Source: Eulemur rufifrons | Taxonomy: Eukaryota > Chordata > Mammalia > Primates > Lemuridae | NCBI RefSeq assembly: GCF_041146395.1 | Contig: NC_090990.1 | Span: forward strand, 43,534,001 to 43,598,000 | Reading direction: 5' to 3' | Length of the DNA stretch: 64,000 nt | Part shown: positions 52,540-63,439 of the stretch, piece by piece | Numbering within the stretch: position 1 is the stretch's first letter | Layout: every line of letters starts with the position of its first letter | Position numbers and translations under genes: made by a program | The notes under the pieces: model-generated | What the model was told of the DNA's origin: nothing | What the model saw: the letters and a program-made list of their open reading frames with translations, nothing else | The model's database searches: none

Positions 52540-52785
52540 TTCTGTACCCTAGGAGTCATTAAAGAATGTGGGATAGTGTAGCACAGTAGGAAGAGACAGA
52601 TACTATTGAAGTAACTTATAGACCTGGAGAAGCCCAAATGTGGATTCTATAACTGCTCTTTACAAGCTGCGTAATCTTAAACAGGATCTTAACTGCCAGG
52701 GGATGACAGGAATAGCCACGTCATGATGAGTTCGGAATGGAAAGCGCATGGTGCATCTTAAGCACCCCATAAATGTTGCTAGTGC
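52540..52785 (+). mobile_element. MIR SINE
   Basis: 'gtgtagcacagtaggaagag', 'tgtggattctataactgctc' and 'ccccataaatgttgctagtg' are sense MIR, diverged. Confidence 0.65.
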
Positions 52786-52984
52786 TCTTGAAGCGGGGGC
52801 AGGGGAGAGCCTAACAGTAGTCCACGGTTCTGACCCAGAGGGGCATCAATCTTTAATGAAACATGTGCTTTCCAGTTGTGTGGCCAAACCCTGTTAGGAT
52901 GGAGTACTACAGAACTGTGAGAACTGCCCATGAAGCTAACAGGCCAGCACTTTAGCATCCCAATTAGCATCCACCACTTCAGAG

Positions 52985-53165
52985 GCAGCATGACATAAGA
53001 TTAGGAGTTCTGGTTTTGGAGCCAGAACCCTCTGGGTTCAAATCCTGGCTGTACCACTTTCTACTTATATTTACATGACCCAGGGTGGACCACTTCATCA
53101 CTCCGAGGCTCAATTTCCTCCTCACCTGGTCCGCTAACATCACAGAGCTTGTTTAGAGTCTCCAC
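52985..53165 (+). mobile_element. MIR SINE
   Basis: 'gttctggttttggagccaga', 'accctctgggttcaaatcct', 'ggctgtaccactttctactt' and 'gaggctcaatttcctcctca' are a clear sense MIR. Confidence 0.9.
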
Positions 53166-53969
53166 CGTGGGAACAGAGGTGAGCACGCCCAACCTGCACG
53201 GACGCACGACTGCTGCTTGCATTCTCCACTCTGCCTGGCAGTGCAGTACGCCCAGTGCTGGCAGGGGAGGGAGGAGAGGGCAGGGGAGGAAAGGAGCTGG
53301 TTAAGGCTATAAATTGAATTCTAAAGATACAGAATCACTGATCTGCAAAGAGCCATGGAGGAGGTTGTTTAGGTCAACACCAGCCTTGAAGCAGACCTGA
53401 TCACCGAGCTCGTGAGGCGGTTGCTGCCTGATGGGCAGCAACATTCGGGAGAACTGGGGGCAGGTGCCAGAAGAGGGGTTCAAAGTCCTGTGTAGCTCCC
53501 CAGCTCTTCTCCATGGTAGCCATCTCCCTGAGGGCACCAGCAGGGCTGAAAATATACTCTGCCTCCAACACAGCTCGATATATTCTGGGCTGAGGCAGGG
53601 CTGGGGGGAGGGAGTGCCGAGCTGAGCACTGTCTATTGGTAATAAAAAGCTTCCAGAATGCACACAGCTCCTGGTGAGGCAGCTGGGGAGGGAATCTACC
53701 AGTGGGAGACCCCACCCCCAGCCCAGCCGGCCCGCTGCCCTCTTCTGTGAGCCTCCAGCTGCCCCCCTGCTAGCAAAGGCCTCTCAGGGGACTTATTACC
53801 AGGATCAAGTCCATCCTGTTCAGAGGGTTTCACTTGAGTTTAAATATAGAAGCTCCAGAAGGGAGGGGGAGGCAGAGCAAAGAAGCCAAGACCCGCTCGT
53901 TGGATGCAGCAGCTGCTGCTGCTGTGGACCTACACGTGCACAATCGGGTGTGACCAACGCTGGCAGGAG
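53166..53969. other. Repeat-free, GC-moderate sequence
   Basis: No repeat is recognised over about 800 bp. 'attggtaataaaaagcttcc' and 'gctcgatatattctgggctg' lie in 53560-53660. Frames of 104-123 residues occur on both strands but overlap and have no domain. It may hold a conserved element, but I cannot show one. Confidence 0.3.
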
Positions 53970-54115
53970 GGCAGCATGGATGGAGCACGATGCTGGAGTT
54001 GGGGACCTGGGATCAAGTCTCATAACTTACTGTCTCCAAGAATGAACAGGTCATATAACCGCACTGATCTCTGTGTCCTCCAGCTTCCCGTGAAGCAATA
54101 ATAAAAAGGCAACAG
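53970..54115 (+). mobile_element. MIR SINE
   Basis: 'gatgctggagttggggacct', 'gggatcaagtctcataactt' and 'gcaataataaaaaggcaaca' are sense MIR. Confidence 0.65.
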
Positions 54116-54330
54116 TAATAGCTAAAATTTGTAATAGCTATAGCTAACACTGATCCGTTAATATGAGCCAGACCCTGTACTAAGCCTTTTATGTGCAGTG
54201 TCTCCTCCCATCCTCCCAATACCCCTGTGAGGTAGGCATCCTACTGTGCCTGTTTCACAGATGAGAAAACTAAAGTAAGTTGCCCAGGGTCACACAGACA
54301 GAGTAATGCAGAACGAATGGACAGTGTCTG
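54116..54330 (-). mobile_element. MIR SINE (antisense)
   Basis: 'atacccctgtgaggtaggca', 'gtttcacagatgagaaaact' and 'gttgcccagggtcacacaga' are antisense MIR. Confidence 0.9.
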
Positions 54331-54744
54331 GCCTGCAGTAGGATTCGCTCAGCAGCAGCTCGCCCAGGGGAGTGTGCCCTCGTCAGAGCAGTTCTTACTT
54401 CCTGCCCCTCCTTTTCCCCACATGCCATAATGATACATTCATCATCTCAAAATTCTCCTGGGAGGTGGACAATATCAGTCCCATTGTACGGATGAATATG
54501 TCAGCCAGGAAAACAGATCCACTGTAGTATTGCAAACAGAGGAAAGGCCTCATTCACAGGTGATGGAAGAGCGGAAGTGGTAGCCCAGGGTAGTAACAGC
54601 AGGAAACTGCTACCATTTCTAAGCCTTCTGGCTGGGGCAAGAGCCATGGAGGGAGCTACCAGCCAGCAGTGGCCCCTGGGGAAGAGGCTGTTCAGAGTCA
54701 AGGCCATGGAGCAGACTCAATGGAACTGCAAACCGGCAGAAAGC
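54331..54744. other. No recognised feature
   Basis: A weak MIR-like trace lies near 54430-54500. The rest is unassigned. Confidence 0.3.
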
Positions 54745-54950
54745 ATTATATATTTTGAAATTGCTAAAAAGAATAGATTTCAAATGTTTTCACCACAAAA
54801 AAATAAGTATATAAGGTGATGAATTTGTTCATTAGCTTGATTTAATCACTCAACAATGTAAACATATATCAAAACATCACATTGTGCCCCATAATTATAT
54901 ATAATTATTAGTCAATTAAAAATAAAATGTTAAAAAAGAATACTTGCAAC
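54745..54950 (+). mobile_element. L1M 3' end
   Basis: 'caaatgttttcaccacaaaa', 'ataaggtgatgaatttgttc', 'attagcttgatttaatcact' and 'tcaattaaaaataaaatgtt' are the L1MA/MB-type end. Confidence 0.85.
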
Positions 54951-55835
54951 TTGTTAATAAGAATGCAACAAACCTGATAAATATGGATGAAAGATTTGAA
55001 TGTATACTTGACCAAAGAAAAGGTGTTCAACATCATTAGTCATTAGTCATTAGAGAAATGCAAATTAAAACCACAATCAGATAATATTGCAGCCTGGAAT
55101 AGTTAAAAATAGGAATACTGATAATACCAAGTGTTGGCAGAGATATGGAACAATCGGAATGCCTATGCGTTGCTAGTGCTAATGGAGAGTGGTACAGCAT
55201 GTTGGAAACTATTTGTCAGTTTCTTTTAAACATATACTTAGCATTTGACCTAGCAATCCTAGTCCTGAGTATTTTACTCAATAGAAATGTAAGCACATAG
55301 AAATAAAACAAGACCTGTACATGAGTGTTCACAGCAGCTTTATTCACAATAGCCAAGAAGTGGAAACATCCAAATGCCCATTATCCAATGAGTGCTTAAA
55401 TAAATTCCACTGTAGCTGTACAATGGTAAGGAATGGGCTTTTAATTAAATGATGCCGGAACAACTGGATAACCATTTTAATGCAATAAAAAGGAAGGAAC
55501 TGCTGATACATATAACAACATCGATGAATCACAAAAACATTATGGTAAATGAAAGCAACCAGATACACAATGATTCTAATGGTATGAACTTCTCTAAAAG
55601 GCAAAACTATAGCAGTTGAAATCAGATCAATGGTTGCCTGGGGCTGGCGACAGTAGGGAATGGACTGCAAAAGAGTGTCAGGTTCCTTTTGGGGGAAACG
55701 GAAATGTTCTCTAGCTTGATTGGGGTGGTAATTACATTACTGTACATATTTGTCAAAATTCATTGAATTATATATAAAATTGGTGCATTTTATTGCATAT
55801 AAATCCTATGTCATAAAGCTGATTTTTAGAAAAAC
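54951..55835 (+). mobile_element. L1M 3' region, second copy
   Basis: 'ggtgttcaacatcattagtc', 'atttgacctagcaatcctag', 'cacagcagctttattcacaa', 'ggttgcctggggctggcgac' and 'ttcattgaattatatataaa' are old L1 order. The triple 'cattagt' at 55030-55052 is a local expansion. Confidence 0.9.
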
Positions 55836-56199
55836 ACAATATGGAAAGTCCACAGAAATGTACAGGATATAGAGGGAGCAAAATAAAAAGGCAAACCCTA
55901 CTCAGAATGAAGGAGTCACGGAATGCCTCTGACAGTCTAGCTGAATCTTAAAGAATACGTAGGCACATGTCTGGTTCTTCAAAAGTGAGAGGCCCCGTTT
56001 GGCTCTGTTGGCTGAGGGCTGCGAATGGGCGCCATCACCGGATTGCTTTTAGGAGGATGGGGACAGTTTGGTGAGTGCCATTCCTAACACTACAATGGAG
56101 AATGGGGTTCCATGGGGCCTGCACTTACCCACACATAAGGGAGAAATAACGACTAGGGATAATGTTTGAGGAACTTGGAGAGATGGCAGAACTCTAGTT
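55836..56199. other. No recognised feature
   Basis: Unassigned sequence. Confidence 0.3.
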
Positions 56200-56340
56200 T
56201 CTTCTGCCCATATCTCTGCCACGGGAACACATTATCCTACTTTGGGCAAGTCACGTCCTTTCTTTGGACTCAGTTTGCTCATCTGTAAAATGGGAGAAGA
56301 TTGAGTAGACTCAATGATCTCTAAGTTCTCTTCCTTCTTT
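56200..56340 (+). mobile_element. MIR SINE
   Basis: 'tactttgggcaagtcacgtc' and 'ttgctcatctgtaaaatggg' are sense MIR. Confidence 0.8.
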
Positions 56341-56574
56341 AACTTTCCATGCTACTCCTGTATGTGCACTCTTCTGCTGGTTTGGTTATACCCAGGAGAC
56401 TGTGTTCTGAATTCCTGCTGTGTGATTCGCTGCGTTTTCTCTCCATCCTCATGACCTCAGAGGGCCACATGCAAGGAGGAAAAAGGCAGAGAAAGGAAGA
56501 CAGTCCTGGTCAGCAAGGACAAAGATCCAGAGTCTAGTCTGCAGCTCAGGAGAACCAGCCAGGCACGATAGGTC

Positions 56575-56700
56575 TAGAGGCAGGTAAGTCCCTTTATTTG
56601 ACAAACATATCCACAGCACCTACTGTGCATGATACCATACACACTTATTAAGCACCTCCTGTGAGCTTGGTGCTCAGATTCAGCAGCGAAAAAGACAGAT
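56575..56700 (-). mobile_element. L2 3' end (antisense)
   Basis: 'acacacttattaagcacctc' and 'gtgagcttggtgctcagatt' are a decayed antisense L2 terminus. Confidence 0.5.
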
Positions 56701-57290
56701 GTGGGGGTCTGAGCAGGGGAGGCACTGGTCAAATTTGTTATTCAAAAGCAAAGCCAGCTGCCTTGCGTAGAATGGATGTGAGCTGTTAGCCTCCCTCATG
56801 TCCACACAAGGAAATTGGGCTTGGAAAGATTAAGAGTATTGCTCCAGCTAGAGACCCTGATTTTTAGCCAACCCCACAACCTGTGCTGGCTACGATCTAT
56901 ACCCGGTTGGTCACAGTATCTCTTTCTATTCATGATATTCTGGAAGTATTCCCAAGGGGGAGGAGGGCAGGCGCGGGAGGGGGAGAGGCAATGGAAATGA
57001 GGTGCCCCCAGGTCAGGATGTGCTGGGCTCGCACTTCAAGCCCACCGCCCTGTGATACACTGTTTGAGGCTGGTCAAGGGGCCAGCCTTCCCAGGGGCCG
57101 GTCAGAGGGAACTGCTGCTGCCACTGCCCAACAAAGACGTCTGGTTGCATCTTGTTCCTATTGATTACCCACCAAAGTGTCTCTCATTGTTAGGCATTCC
57201 CCAGGGGCAGGCAGGAGAAAAGGAGTTCTTTCTCCCCTTTTTTGTGTTTAATGACATCCAATCCTACCCAGTGATCTCTGCCCTCTTCCT
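56701..57290. other. No recognised feature
   Basis: GC-moderate, unassigned. Frames at 56815-57369 overlap one another without domains. Confidence 0.3.
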
Positions 57291-57718
57291 AGAGGCGGGA
57301 GACAGGGAGAGAGGAGGGAAAGGAGAGAAAGAAAACCTAGAGGTAGTGGAGGTGGGTGGGGGGGTGTAGTGTAGACAAAAAGACAAGAGATGGAGAGAGA
57401 CATAGGGAGAGATACTGAGATACAGGCGGAGAGAGACAGAGAGGGAAGAAATCAGTGTGCAGAGACAAAGAGAGAAGCAGTGGAGAGTCCCAGAGAGACT
57501 GGAAGAGACAGAGGGAAGCAAACAGAGACAAAAAGAGACAGGGCGAGAGGGGTGGACAGGCAGGTGCAGAGAGGGGGAACAGGAGAGGGGAGAGATTGAG
57601 AATGGCAGCAGGACAGAGGCAGGTGGAAACAAAGCAGCAGGGAGATAAAGACACAGATGGCAAGGGAGAAGCAGGTAAAGAAAAAGAGGTAGGGAGAGAA
57701 GGGGACAGCAGATGGTGG
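57291..57718 (+). repeat. Polypurine (GAGA-rich) block
   Basis: About 430 bp of the plus strand is overwhelmingly G and A with imperfect 'agagaca', 'gagagac' and 'aggga' units. All three minus-strand frames stay open here (the frames of 199, 205 and 215 residues are Leu/Ser/Pro/Cys-rich), which is what a polypyrimidine template produces. It is not evidence for a protein. Confidence 0.9.
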
Positions 57719-58080
57719 TCGCACGCCCTCGGCCCCTTTGCCCCTCGGGGTCCACGTGCTGAGAGGAGTCCCTGAGGAAACCATGTCCAGTCCGGGCACG
57801 ACACTCGTGTCCCCAAAACGTATGGGGATTGGTTGTTCTGCCATCTCTCGTGTGAACCATGCCGATGCCCCCACAGTGGGAATGCGAGCTCCCGAGAGGC
57901 TGCAGACACACTTTGGTCCAGGCGCCGGGGCTCCATCAGGCCTGACCTCTCTCGCCATTCCCCGGATGTCCCTGAGAAGCTTCTCTTTTCCCTCCTGCTT
58001 CATGACTCCCCAAATCCTGTTAAAGCCCAGATCTCCCTGTCTAGCATGCCCCCTGAGCGCCGCACACACCTATCCAATGC
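57719..58080. promoter_or_regulatory. Short CpG-rich block
   Basis: I count 17 CpG in 57720-57965, an observed/expected ratio of roughly 0.75 by hand, while flanking DNA is CpG-poor. It carries 'ggcgccgggg', 'ccacgtgctg' and 'attggttgttc' (inverted CCAAT-like). No exon or transcript start is recognised. Candidates are a small promoter, an enhancer or a gene-conversion hotspot. Confidence 0.4.
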
Positions 58081-58094
58081 ATCGATCACACAGG

Positions 58095-58110
58095 CCCCCC
58101 CCCCCGTGCC

Positions 58111-58144
<34 letters not shown>
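58095..58144. repeat. C11 run and (CA)n microsatellite
   Basis: C11 at 58095-58105, a short spacer, then 16 CA units at 58113-58144. Confidence 0.95.
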
Positions 58145-58145
<1 letters not shown>

Positions 58146-58329
58146 ACTTAACTCTTCGTATCCCTGCCTCTTTCCCCGACCTGCCCCTTCTCCTGGGTGT
58201 CTGGGCTCCCAACCCATCACCCCAGCCAGTAATCTGGGGCCACCTCTTCTTTCAACACCCGTGCCACATCTAATTATTTGACACATCCTATGGATTTTTA
58301 GCTCCTTAACATTTCTTAGTTTTCCTGAC

Positions 58330-58460
58330 CCTCAACTCTGAATCTGTAACAGAGGGATAATAATATAATAGTACCTACCGCATTGGGTCATTAAGGTAAT
58401 TAAATGAACTTATATTAATATTTGCAAAGCCCTTGCAGTGGTGAGTTGCAGGCATATATC
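58330..58460 (+). mobile_element. MIR 3' part
   Basis: 'agagggataataatataata', 'gtacctaccgcattgggtca' and 'attaaatgaacttatattaa' are the MIR 3' half. Confidence 0.75.
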
Positions 58461-59039
58461 AACAGTGGACCCTCAGTCAGTATCATCCAGCAGGTAGCAG
58501 TCACAGACGCCATTCCTTCGCTGCATCCCACAGCCTCAGTGCTCCTGCAGGCCACCGTCAGCTCCCACCTGTAACACTCCCTAACCGAGCCCCTGCGCTG
58601 GGTGCACAAATTCCAAAACCACAATGATCTCTCAACAGGCAACTCTGCTCTCCTATTCCCTGCATAAAAGCACTGGGTGAGTCTGCAGGGACTCAAGATC
58701 CTCTACTGACATAAAGAGTCCTATAAAGAGACTTTGCTACGTCCCTACTCTTTGTTCCTGCCACTCCTCACTCCTCCTCAAGACATGTCTGTGCACACCA
58801 GGCTTTTCCCAACCTCCCTGCTATTACTCCTGAAACCTGCCTCCTCCCAGCAACCCACCTGGCTACATTTCAAGTGTTCACATTGCCAAGCACATATGTA
58901 GATGATTTGTAATCTTCCCAAGCCAGGCATTATCCTCTCTTCTTTCTGTTATAGAAGGCAGGGAGGCTCCATGCCTGTCCACGCCACACAATTGTGAGAG
59001 GCCAAGACTTAGTACCAGGGCCCTCTGCTGTCGTGTCTG
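58461..59039. other. Possible L2 traces, otherwise unassigned
   Basis: 58730-58860 is C/T-rich and vaguely L2-like. No gene was recognised. Confidence 0.3.
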
Positions 59040-59300
59040 TACCCACTGGGCTGCATCCCCCCCAGGTGGCAGAATATAACAACCTACACTCTCAGAGCAG
59101 TTGCCAGGTTTTAGGCACATGCAAAGCAGCATAGCATTGCCTTGTTTAATCCTCCCAAACACCTTCTGAGGTAGGTGTTATTTTGCAGGAGTCATTACTC
59201 TCCCCATTTTGCAGATGAGGAAACCAAGGCACAGAGAGGTTGGGTACCTTGCCCAAGTTATCAAGCTGGTAAGTGGGGAAACACGGGTGAGCTGGCTGCA
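59040..59300 (-). mobile_element. MIR SINE (antisense), cluster member 1
   Basis: 'ccccattttgcagatgagga', 'aaccaaggcacagagaggtt' and 'gtaccttgcccaagttatca' are antisense MIR. Confidence 0.9.
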
Positions 59301-59324
59301 GAGCACACTTCCTTACCTGCTGTG

Positions 59325-59510
59325 AAGGGCTGAATGGAGAATGCATTTCTAGTTCTATCTCTGCCACTGATGTACCACTTCGCCCCGTCACCTGATATCT
59401 CAGAGCCGCAGCTTGCTTGTCTGTGAAATGGGGATAAGTCACACTGCCCTAACTCCAAGACCAGGCTGAGGATCAAATTTAAAAAAAAAGGCAGCAAACT
59501 GCTTTGTAAA
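59325..59510 (+). mobile_element. MIR SINE, cluster member 2
   Basis: 'tctatctctgccactgatgt', 'ctcagagccgcagcttgctt' and 'gtctgtgaaatggggataag' are sense MIR. Confidence 0.8.
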
Positions 59511-59559
59511 ATCAAAAGGAGAAAGGAAAACCATGTATTAGACTACAACTGTCAGACAT

Positions 59560-59670
59560 CAGAATTGTGTTTTCATGTATTATCTCAACTCAACCTCATT
59601 ACAACCACGTAGTATCAGTACTATTAGTCCCATTTTACAGATGAGGAAAGTAAGGTCAGCATGGGAGACA
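59560..59670 (-). mobile_element. MIR SINE (antisense), cluster member 3
   Basis: 'attatctcaactcaacctca' and 'cccattttacagatgaggaa' are antisense MIR. Confidence 0.85.
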
Positions 59671-59689
59671 GACATGTGTCTGAATATTT

Positions 59690-59945
59690 AAAGATTACTT
59701 AATTTGCATCCATAAAGTGCTTTACAGTGTACAAAATTGATGCGTCCTTTCCTGTTGATCCTCCATGGCCCTCCTCGACGACCCTGTGAAGCCGGCAGAA
59801 CAGAGACTATACCTGTTTTGCAGATGAACACTTCCCTAGCTCATGTCCATGGAGATTTCACAATTTGCTCAAGGTTACACAGCCAGTGACAAAAGCAGGA
59901 CTGGAACCCAAGCCTTCCACCTCTTGAGCTAATGCGGCTATTTGA
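59690..59945 (-). mobile_element. MIR SINE (antisense), cluster member 4
   Basis: 'taaagtgctttacagtgtac', 'ctgttttgcagatgaacact', 'caaggttacacagccagtga' and 'actggaacccaagccttcca' are a nearly complete antisense MIR. Confidence 0.88.
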
Positions 59946-59979
59946 GAGTCAGAATGGGCTAAGGTCTACATGCTTGCCA

Positions 59980-60140
59980 TGCCACAGAGAAGGAAATGGC
60001 AATTTTTAGGTGGGGAAACCAAGTATTTTTGTAAGTCAGATAACTTGCCCAGGCTCACACAACGGGTAAATGCTGAGTCTGAGAACCAAACTCCTGCAGT
60101 CAGACCCTGAAGCCCATGCTCCAACCATTCGTATACCATC
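59980..60140 (-). mobile_element. MIR SINE (antisense), cluster member 5
   Basis: 'taacttgcccaggctcacac' and 'gagaaccaaactcctgcagt' are antisense MIR. Confidence 0.8.
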
Positions 60141-60214
60141 CCGGTCCCCTCTAGGGCAAGACAAGGTGGCCAGAAAGAATCATTTGTCCTTTCATGGAGT
60201 CTATAACATGCATT

Positions 60215-60400
60215 AATAATAGCAACCACCAATTACTGAGCGGGAACTAATGCATGTCAAACCCTTCAATCCTACAACCGCCCTGGCAGTAGGCTTTATT
60301 ATCCCTATTTTCCCGATGAGGAAATGGAGGCTGGAAGTGGTGAAGTAATTTGTCAAGATAATGTGTGGCACCCGCATCTAAATCCAGATCTAGAAAATGC
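60215..60400 (-). mobile_element. MIR SINE (antisense), cluster member 6
   Basis: 'tcaatcctacaaccgccctg', 'ttttcccgatgaggaaatgg' and 'gtggtgaagtaatttgtcaa' are antisense MIR. Confidence 0.85.
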
Positions 60401-60474
60401 CAGCCGAGATTTGTTCATGCGTGAGATACTGTGCTAGGCCTGGGGTTTTGCAAATGAACCAGACATAGGATTAT

Positions 60475-60980
60475 TTAGGGCTCTTTGTTGTAAGTAACAG
60501 AAACCAACTCAAGTTAGTGTAAGCAAAAAAAAAAAAAAAAAAAGGAATTTATCACAAGACTATAGTCTGTTTTGTGAACCCTAAGAGCGAGTGCAGACAG
60601 CCCTTTAAAATGTTAAGCCAAGGAAATAGCAACCTGTCAGCATCCCACACGGGGCCTTCTCTGCTTCCTAATCTCTACCTCTCTCTGCTTCTCCTTTCTC
60701 TCTCTACAAACCAGCTCTCCAGGCTTCCCGGTCAGTCTACACAGCAGGCAGAAGAGAGCCATACAAATGCTCCTGAGTTTAACTCTCCTCTGTCAGGAGT
60801 CCAGCTGAGGCAGAGCCAGAATCTCTGGGATCACATCTCAGTTCCAGAAGATCATCTGAAAGGCCCAGCTCAGACCAGGCACCCGTGGTCCAAGCAACAG
60901 TGGCCATTAGGATGGGGATCCCTTATTCAGGCTGACTGGGGACAGGAACGGGGAACAGCCCTCAGAGTAGGGGAGAGGGA
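60475..60980 (+). repeat. Ancient interspersed repeat, family A, copy 3
   Basis: The head 'aagtaacagaaaccaactca' is followed by 'agttagtgtaagc', an A19-type run (60524-60543), a C/T-rich middle, and a tail with 'caacagtggccattagga'. It is collinear with 1735-2210 and 12140-12610. The 137-residue frame 60574-60987 lies wholly inside it and is not a gene. Confidence 0.55.
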
Positions 60981-61484
60981 TCATTAGGTCTTGGGCTGGA
61001 CAGACACCCCAAGGTTGTTTACTACCCATGTGATCCTGGCCCTTAAAGAACTGAAATTTAGCAAGACAGGCAGACACACACAGAACCACAGCTGAGCTTT
61101 GTAAGGGTCCTAGGAGAAATGTATGCACAGCGCGGAGACCGCTCAGAAGGGACAACTATCAACTTTGCCAGGAAAATCAAGGAAGAGAACTCTTAACCAT
61201 GACACCAAAAATGATCAGAACCTCCAAGGTAATAAAATTTTAAATGATATCTGTGTGTGTAACAAAGGCTATAAAGCAAATGCTATAATTATAATTCTAG
61301 ATTGTAAAATATATAAGTACATTTCTTTGAAAGTCACAGTTGAGGATTATTAATATTTATTTAGGTGTTTTCAAGATAATTACATTAATGTTTTGCTGAA
61401 AAATTTAATACACAAAATTTAAAGTGAAGACCGGCAATGTGAGTCTTTTAATATTTATCCAAGACAAAGTAAGGGTGCAAGGGC
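60981..61484. other. No recognised repeat
   Basis: AT-rich towards the 3' side. Nothing assigned. Confidence 0.3.
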
Positions 61485-61680
61485 TGGGGGAGTCAGTGTG
61501 GTCTGGTGGAAAGACCATTGTCATCAGAAATACCTGTGTTTGAAACTCAGCTCTAAAATTTACTAGCTGTGTGGTGCTAGGGAGGTTACATACCCTCTCT
61601 GATCCTAAGTCCACATCACAAACTGGGGCCAATTATACCAGACTTTTGGGCCCTTAAGAATAGTGACTGGCATAACTTCT
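61485..61680 (+). mobile_element. MIR SINE
   Basis: 'agtgtggtctggtggaaaga', 'tttgaaactcagctctaaaa' and 'ttactagctgtgtggtgcta' are sense MIR. Confidence 0.88.
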
Positions 61681-61684
61681 GTGA

Positions 61685-62285
61685 GTCAGTTCATGTCATT
61701 TCTCTGCTCAGAAGCCTCCAAAGAAAGGCCAAAGTCCTTCCCGTGTCCTGCAAGGCCCAGGCATGATGTTCCCATTGCCCTGCCCTGTGCCATTACATAG
61801 CTGACCTCATCTTCTGTCCCCCCCGACCCCACCAGCCCTCGCTGAGTCCCTTCCAGCCACACTGAAAGGGACTCCTTGCTGTCTCTCAAACTCTCCAGGC
61901 AGACTCCCATATCCTATCAGGAAGTGATACCTGCTGTTCCTGCTGCCCAGAAGCACTTTCCTCCGATGTCTTTAAGACTCACCCGTCACCTTCTTCAAGA
62001 CTTTGCTCAAATGTCATCTCTTCTGACCTCCCTATTTAAAACTGCAACCTCTCTCCCCAGCACACCCCATCCGCCTCTCCTGCTTTTTCTCTATTATACA
62101 AACCACCTTTAATTGACTATATAAATAACTCATTTATTTTACTTATTGCCTAGCCTTCCCCCACCAGAATGTAATCTTCAAGAAGGCGTGGATTTTTTTC
62201 TGTTGAGTCCACTGCTGTGTTGCAGCAACTAGAGCAATACCTGGCAAGCTGATGGATATTTACTGAATGAATGAATACCTGGAAC
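61685..62285 (+). mobile_element. L2 3' end, long sense copy
   Basis: 'ttctctgctcagaagcctcc', 'cttcaagactttgctcaaat', 'gtcatctcttctgacctccc', 'tattgcctagccttccccca', 'ccagaatgtaatcttcaaga' and 'tttactgaatgaatgaatac' form a continuous L2 3' region of 600 bp. Confidence 0.92.
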
Positions 62286-62399
62286 AAAACTCAGCATATA
62301 GTAGATGCTCAGTATCACTTCCTTTCACATCTTCTCAAATAATTGCTTTTCCTAGGGGCTAAGTTAGATATTAGTTGTAACTGATGTCTTTTCAAAAAA

Positions 62400-62545
62400 T
62401 ATCTAGCATATTCCATAGCCAGGCTACCCATATGTCAGGGGGTTTTCTCTCCTTCTTCCTATCCTTGCTTTTTTACATGTTGCGTGGACATAGAAGGTGC
62501 TCCATAACTATTTACTGAATTGCCTTATTTATTCAAGTCCTAGGA
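62400..62545 (+). mobile_element. L2 3' end fragment
   Basis: 'gacatagaaggtgctccata' and 'actatttactgaattgcctt' are an eroded L2 terminus. Confidence 0.5.
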
Positions 62546-63119
62546 AAGGAAATAAAATAAATGTTCTGCCCACAGCTGCCAACACTTATAATGAGCAACT
62601 CCGGAGAGAGTCTTGATTATACTAAGAAATCTATGCACTGAGAGAGGGTGAAGATGAGTACACTTGGCATCGGGCATGAGAAGGCCCCGCATTCATGAGC
62701 TCCTGGAGTGGACATCTGCTGTTTTTGTTCGTCCAGACCCCTTAGAAGAGCTCCCACTCCCCACTGCACTCATATCCTTCCAGCAGAGCTGCCAGTCTGA
62801 GCACCAGCCCTGCCCACTCTCCTCCCCTGTGGGACCCAGGCCAAGGTCCCTTTCCTCTGGCCCAAGGATTAGTCCTAAGGTGGCCCAGTCAGCATTCTCT
62901 CCCCCAACCCCACCTCTCAAAAATGTTTAATTGGCAGAGTAAGGTTCTTGCTGTCTTTTAAGTAAAGAAAGTGGGAGGATTTGTCGTCGATGGCCACAGA
63001 TAGCCATCTTACCTGCCACGTGGAAGAAGTCATTCTGCGATGGAAGAGAAAGGGAAAAACAGAGAAAAAGAGACAAGAGATGGAGGAGGAGGGGAGATTG
63101 TGAACAAAAGCAAGACCTG
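62546..63119. other. No recognised repeat
   Basis: GC-moderate at 62660-62930, with overlapping frames on both strands that lack domains. A purine-rich patch lies at 63040-63095. Confidence 0.3.
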
Positions 63120-63195
63120 CTGTGTCCCAATACTCAGAGCAGGTGCTGACACATAGTAGGCACTCAATAAATATTTGTTGAATGAATTGTTGAAG
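63120..63195 (+). mobile_element. L2 3' terminus
   Basis: 'gacacatagtaggcactcaa' then 'taaatatttgttgaatgaat' is a textbook L2 end. Confidence 0.9.
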
Positions 63196-63244
63196 GGAAG
63201 GAAGGAGGGAGCAGAGAGAGAGAACTGGTGACTTCATTTGTGTC

Positions 63245-63410
63245 CGGATCCAGACACATTTTCCCACACTTATTTATGGAGTTAGTGCCATATGCTAGGC
63301 ACCATGCTAGGAGTTGATATTATAATAGTGAACAGACAAACACACTTCCTGCCCTAGGGGAGCTTGTATTCTAGTAAAGGCAGTAAACAAAATAATCATG
63401 GCTTGCACCC
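63245..63410 (-). mobile_element. L2 3' end (antisense)
   Basis: 'tgctaggcaccatgctagga', 'gtgaacagacaaacacactt' and 'aggggagcttgtattctagt' are antisense L2. With the preceding terminus it forms an inverted pair. Confidence 0.85.
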
Positions 63411-63439
63411 CCACGAGGAATGCCTTTGAAGGCCGTGGG

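Noticed and set aside
57264..58069. Three overlapping minus-strand frames of 199-215 residues
   Set aside because: They lie over a polypurine plus strand, so all minus frames stay open and give Leu/Ser/Pro/Cys-rich text. There is no domain and no single favoured frame.
60574..60987. 137-residue plus-strand frame
   Set aside because: Contained within an ancient repeat. No domain.
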